Shown piece by piece: positions 7,905-9,596 of a stretch of 9,596 nucleotides of DNA (positions within the stretch are counted from its first letter, which is position 1; every line of letters begins with the position of its first letter). The DNA is from Methylocystaceae bacterium. Its GTDB lineage: Bacteria; Pseudomonadota; Alphaproteobacteria; Rhizobiales; Beijerinckiaceae. The stretch spans positions 1 to 9,596 of the forward strand of contig PLZT01000378.1 in NCBI GenBank assembly GCA_003152255.1. The letters are read 5' to 3'. The position numbers and the translations under genes were made by a program. The notes beneath the pieces were generated by a model. It searched no databases. It saw only the letters and a program-made list of their open reading frames with translations, and had not been told where the DNA came from.

Positions 7905-8208
7905 CGGGCGTCGTCGCCGGCCGGAAAGAACTCGAGATCCGATATGATCCGTGCGACATCAACCGCAACTGTGTAGTGCGCGATCCAGGCGACTAGAACT
8001 TGCCCATGGCAATGCGCCTCGACGGCGTGACGACCTCGCTCACCTTTTGGGAGCACCGGCGCGATCGGCGCGAACAAAGAGCGTGCATCCCGCACAACGA
8101 GAGAAAGGATCGCGATCACTCCCGACATAGCGGCCATCGTGAAGGCCGCGCGCGAGACCAAAACCGGTGCGCGGCGCTGTTCAAAAGCCGAACCGCGCGA
8201 CAAGGCTT

Positions 8209-8937
8209 TTACGCGCCATCCGTCGTGTCTTCGAGTTCGGCGTCCTCGAACTCCATCTCCCTTTCGAAAACTTGGCCGTCATCTTCGACAAGCCCCAAGG
8301 CGCCGTCGAGGTCAATGTCCGATTGGGGTCGTTGCAACAAACCTTCGTCCTCGAGCCGTTCAAGGTCTGGAAGGTCCCGTAGCGTCGCGAGCCCAAACAC
8401 CTGCAAGAATTTCTTCGTCGTGACATAGGCGAAAGGGGCGCCGGGTTCGGGCGCGCGCAAGGCCCCGTCGATCAGATCGAGACGTTTCAGACCGCCGATG
8501 ACGTCGCGGCTGATCTCCCTGCCGGCGAGCCGCGAGATCTCGGCACGGGTGGCGGGTTGCAGATAAGCAATCGCCGTCACCGCCAAAAGTTCGGTCGGCG
8601 TCAATTCGGGAAGGCCCGCGTCGCGAAGCTCGCCAGCGTTCGCCGCGCGGATCGCGGCCGAAAAGCGCGGTTTGGTGCGCAGCTGATAGCCGCCGGCGAC
8701 GAAGACGAGATCGTAGGGCCGCGCGCGCAGTTCGTCACGAATGTCGGCGATTAGATCGTCGAGATTGCAGCGGGGTCCGACCAGTCTCGCGAGAGTTTCT
8801 CTCGGCGCCGGATCGCGCGCGGAAAAAATCGCCGCCTCGACGCGGCCCATCCATTCGCGCCAGCGCGCGCCCTCCGGGAGATCGGCGAGATCCGGATCGA
8901 ACAATTCCTCCTGTTCACGCTTTTTGGGACGGCCCAT
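8209..8937 (-). CDS. scpB: ScpB-like SMC-Scp complex subunit (accessory copy)
   Basis: This 242-aa protein matches the ScpB family: paired winged-helix domains that in the canonical complex bind the kleisin ScpA and load SMC for chromosome segregation. Recognisable parts are the N-terminal winged helix (RVEAAIFSARDPAPRETLA), the GGYQLRTK strand, the LTPTELLAVTAIAYLQPATR block of the second winged helix, ISRLAGREIS, and YVTTKKFLQVFGLATLRDLP. The acidic tail (DLDGALGLVEDD, EFEDAELED) is usual for ScpB. ATG 8935-8937 has AAGG 7 nt upstream, and the gene begins 9 nt after the stop of the DUF1403 remnant. The standard chromosomal gene is normally paired with scpA, which is absent here. From knowledge of rhizobial genomes, an extra scpB next to a DUF1403 gene is a recurring accessory pair, so this is probably that copy. 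Whether it still acts with SMC is unknown. Its own promoter may be lost because of the upstream insertion. Confidence 0.88.
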   Translation of the reverse strand: MGRPKKREQEELFDPDLADLPEGARWREWMGRVEAAIFSARDPAPRETLARLVGPRCNLDDLIADIRDELRARPYDLVFVAGGYQLRTKPRFSAAIRAANAGELRDAGLPELTPTELLAVTAIAYLQPATRAEISRLAGREISRDVIGGLKRLDLIDGALRAPEPGAPFAYVTTKKFLQVFGLATLRDLPDLERLEDEGLLQRPQSDIDLDGALGLVEDDGQVFEREMEFEDAELEDTTDGA

Positions 8938-8946
8938 GGTCGCGCC

Positions 8947-9337
8947 TTATAAACCGTAGAGCCGAAAATTCGACCGGCCGGTGAGTTCGCGCGCGGCGCC
9001 GAGCTCGATGAGGCGATCGAACAGGCGGCGGGCTGCGCGATCGGAGAGACGCGCCAACTTCGCGGCGCGCGCCGGCGACACCGCGTCGTCGCCAAGCAGG
9101 AGTTCCACGACCCGCCAGGCGCCCTTGGCCCGCAATTTGGATTGGACGGCGAGAAGCTTTTCGGTACGACGCGACAGCTCTCCGGCCAAAACGTAAGCCT
9201 CTTGGGCGGCCGCCGCGTAAGCGCCGGCCGCAGCGTCGACCCAATCCGCATCGGCCGGACGCGGACGCTTGCCGCCCGGGCCGCGACGCGACGACGGACG
9301 GGCAATCGCCGTCGCCAGCAGCGGAACCGGCGCGTCC
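8947..9337 (-). pseudogene. 3' part of a DUF1403-family gene, cut by an insertion sequence
   Basis: The minus-strand frame is open from the stop at 9373-9375 to TAA 8947-8949, about 141 codons. Of these, roughly the last 129 (from DAPVPLLATAI onward) look native. The C-terminal part is characteristic of DUF1403: KLRAKGAWRVVELLLGDDAV, then LSDRAARRLFDRLIELGAAREL and the ending FRLYGL, a predicted winged-helix fold. DUF1403 proteins are usually around 300 aa or more, so over half of the N-terminus is missing, replaced upstream by insertion-sequence DNA. The only in-frame candidate starts are internal codons such as TTG 9187-9189, so a full protein cannot be made from here. The short gap to scpB suggests that the two genes were co-transcribed. 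The function of DUF1403 is not established. The exact junction is uncertain between 9338 and about 9372. Confidence 0.75.
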
Positions 9338-9391
9338 GTAACCGGGGCAAATTTCGGGGCGACGGGGGGGAGTCACGGTCTTGAAAGTGTG

Positions 9392-9406
9392 ATTCAAGCT
9401 TTGAAT
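9392..9406. repeat. Palindrome over the transposase start
   Basis: ATTCAA, gct, TTGAAT is a perfect 6-bp inverted repeat that covers the first two bases of the transposase ATG. A wider pair AGTCA (9371-9375) and TGACT (9406-9410) encloses it. It could limit translation by read-through transcripts or bind transposase. This is inference from position only. Confidence 0.35.
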
Positions 9407-9596
9407 GACTCTGCCGCCGCGTGATTCGTTGGAATGCTTGACGCAGGCCGATCTGATCGGCGTGGTTCGCGATCTGATTGGCGAAGTGACGCGGATGCGG
9501 GCGGAAAATGAGAAGCTCGACGGGACGTTGGCGAAGCTTCGGGTCGAGCATCAGGCGGTGAAGGACGAACTTGCGCGGCTGAAGCATTTGCCGCCG
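9405..9596 (+). CDS. Transposase N-terminus, IS66-like, partial at right edge
   Basis: ATG 9405-9407 opens a frame that continues for 64 codons to the end of the window. The N-terminal segment (LTQADLIGVVRDLIGEVTRM) is followed by a clear coiled-coil-like heptad region (RAENEKLDGTLAKLRVEHQ, DELARLKHLPP). This layout is typical of the N-terminus of IS66-family TnpC transposases, before the zinc-finger and DDE domains. An in-frame TGA lies immediately before the ATG, so the start cannot be further upstream; no clear ribosome site is visible. The short distance to the element's end leaves no room for tnpA and tnpB, which fits the ISBst12-type subgroup that has only one transposase gene. Family assignment from 64 residues is moderate. 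Confidence 0.7.
   Translation, partial: MTLPPRDSLECLTQADLIGVVRDLIGEVTRMRAENEKLDGTLAKLRVEHQAVKDELARLKHLPP

Larger units (their letters stand above)
7557..8208. other. Stretch of about 650 bp with no confident gene; probable promoter region of the redox operon
   Basis: No recognisable protein or RNA gene lies between the multicopper oxidase start and the ScpB stop. One minus-strand frame is open from TTG 8201-8203 to 7391 (270 codons). It would overlap the oxidase gene by 166 bp in another frame, and its tail is the out-of-frame signal-peptide region, so it is not a normal gene as it stands. Its middle part (for example FFERMAAHKWKIRKVSNAG) has a fairly protein-like composition, so a degraded gene is possible, but I recognise no family. 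The operon promoter should lie here on the minus strand. I could not identify convincing -35/-10 or sigma-54 boxes. Confidence 0.5.
9338..9596 (+). mobile_element. Left end of an insertion sequence, probably IS66-like (runs off the window)
   Basis: DUF1403-like coding sequence ends just before GTAACCGGGGCAAATTTC at 9338. IS66-family ends typically begin with GTAA, which makes 9338 a plausible outer end. A boundary closer to 9371 cannot be excluded. The transposase reading frame begins 67 nt inside. The other end and target duplication lie outside the window, so the family and boundary are provisional. Confidence 0.6.

Noticed and set aside
7391..8203. 270-codon minus-strand open frame upstream of the oxidase, as a normal gene
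   Set aside because: It starts with TTG without a clear ribosome site and runs 166 bp into the oxidase gene out of frame; kept only as a possible degraded gene in the leader region.
8751..9587. 278-codon minus-strand open frame across the DUF1403/insertion-sequence junction
   Set aside because: Very Arg- and Pro-rich; a shadow frame of DUF1403, scpB and the transposase, which are all recognised in other frames.

Overview
This is a GC-rich window with the codon and protein character of an alphaproteobacterium. A Hyphomicrobiales member, such as a methylotroph or rhizobium-like genome, is the best guess from the DUF1403/ScpB pair and the isoquinoline-oxidoreductase-type genes. That assignment is inference and no marker gene is present. 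The mix of an accessory ScpB module, an insertion sequence and a decayed gene suggests an accessory region or secondary replicon.

Layout, left to right. Positions 1-239 (minus) hold a decayed or partial [2Fe-2S] subunit of the isoquinoline-oxidoreductase type, cut by the window edge. Positions 404-7556 hold one compact minus-strand operon. In transcription order it encodes a 1055-aa exported multicopper oxidase with a C-terminal FG-GAP/VCBS-like propeller, a 939-aa Tat-exported molybdopterin hydroxylase large subunit, its 173-aa [2Fe-2S] partner, and a 206-aa exported diheme c-type cytochrome. The genes are separated by 24 nt, a 4-nt overlap and 2 nt. Positions 7557-8208 carry no gene I can recognise, but must hold the operon promoter unless transcription reads through from further upstream. 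Positions 8209-8937 (minus) encode an ScpB-like protein, and 8947 to about 9337 hold the 3' part of a DUF1403 gene. Its 5' part is cut off by an insertion sequence whose transposase starts at 9405 (+) and runs off the right edge.

How the genes may work together. The molybdenum subunit would hydroxylate an N-heterocycle or aldehyde-like substrate in the periplasm. Electrons would pass through the two [2Fe-2S] clusters of the small subunit to the diheme cytochrome and on to the respiratory chain. The multicopper oxidase, predicted to lie in the same compartment, could oxidise a related phenolic or metal substrate or act before or after the hydroxylase. That linkage rests only on operon structure. 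The ScpB/DUF1403 pair looks like an accessory chromosome- or plasmid-maintenance module damaged by transposition.
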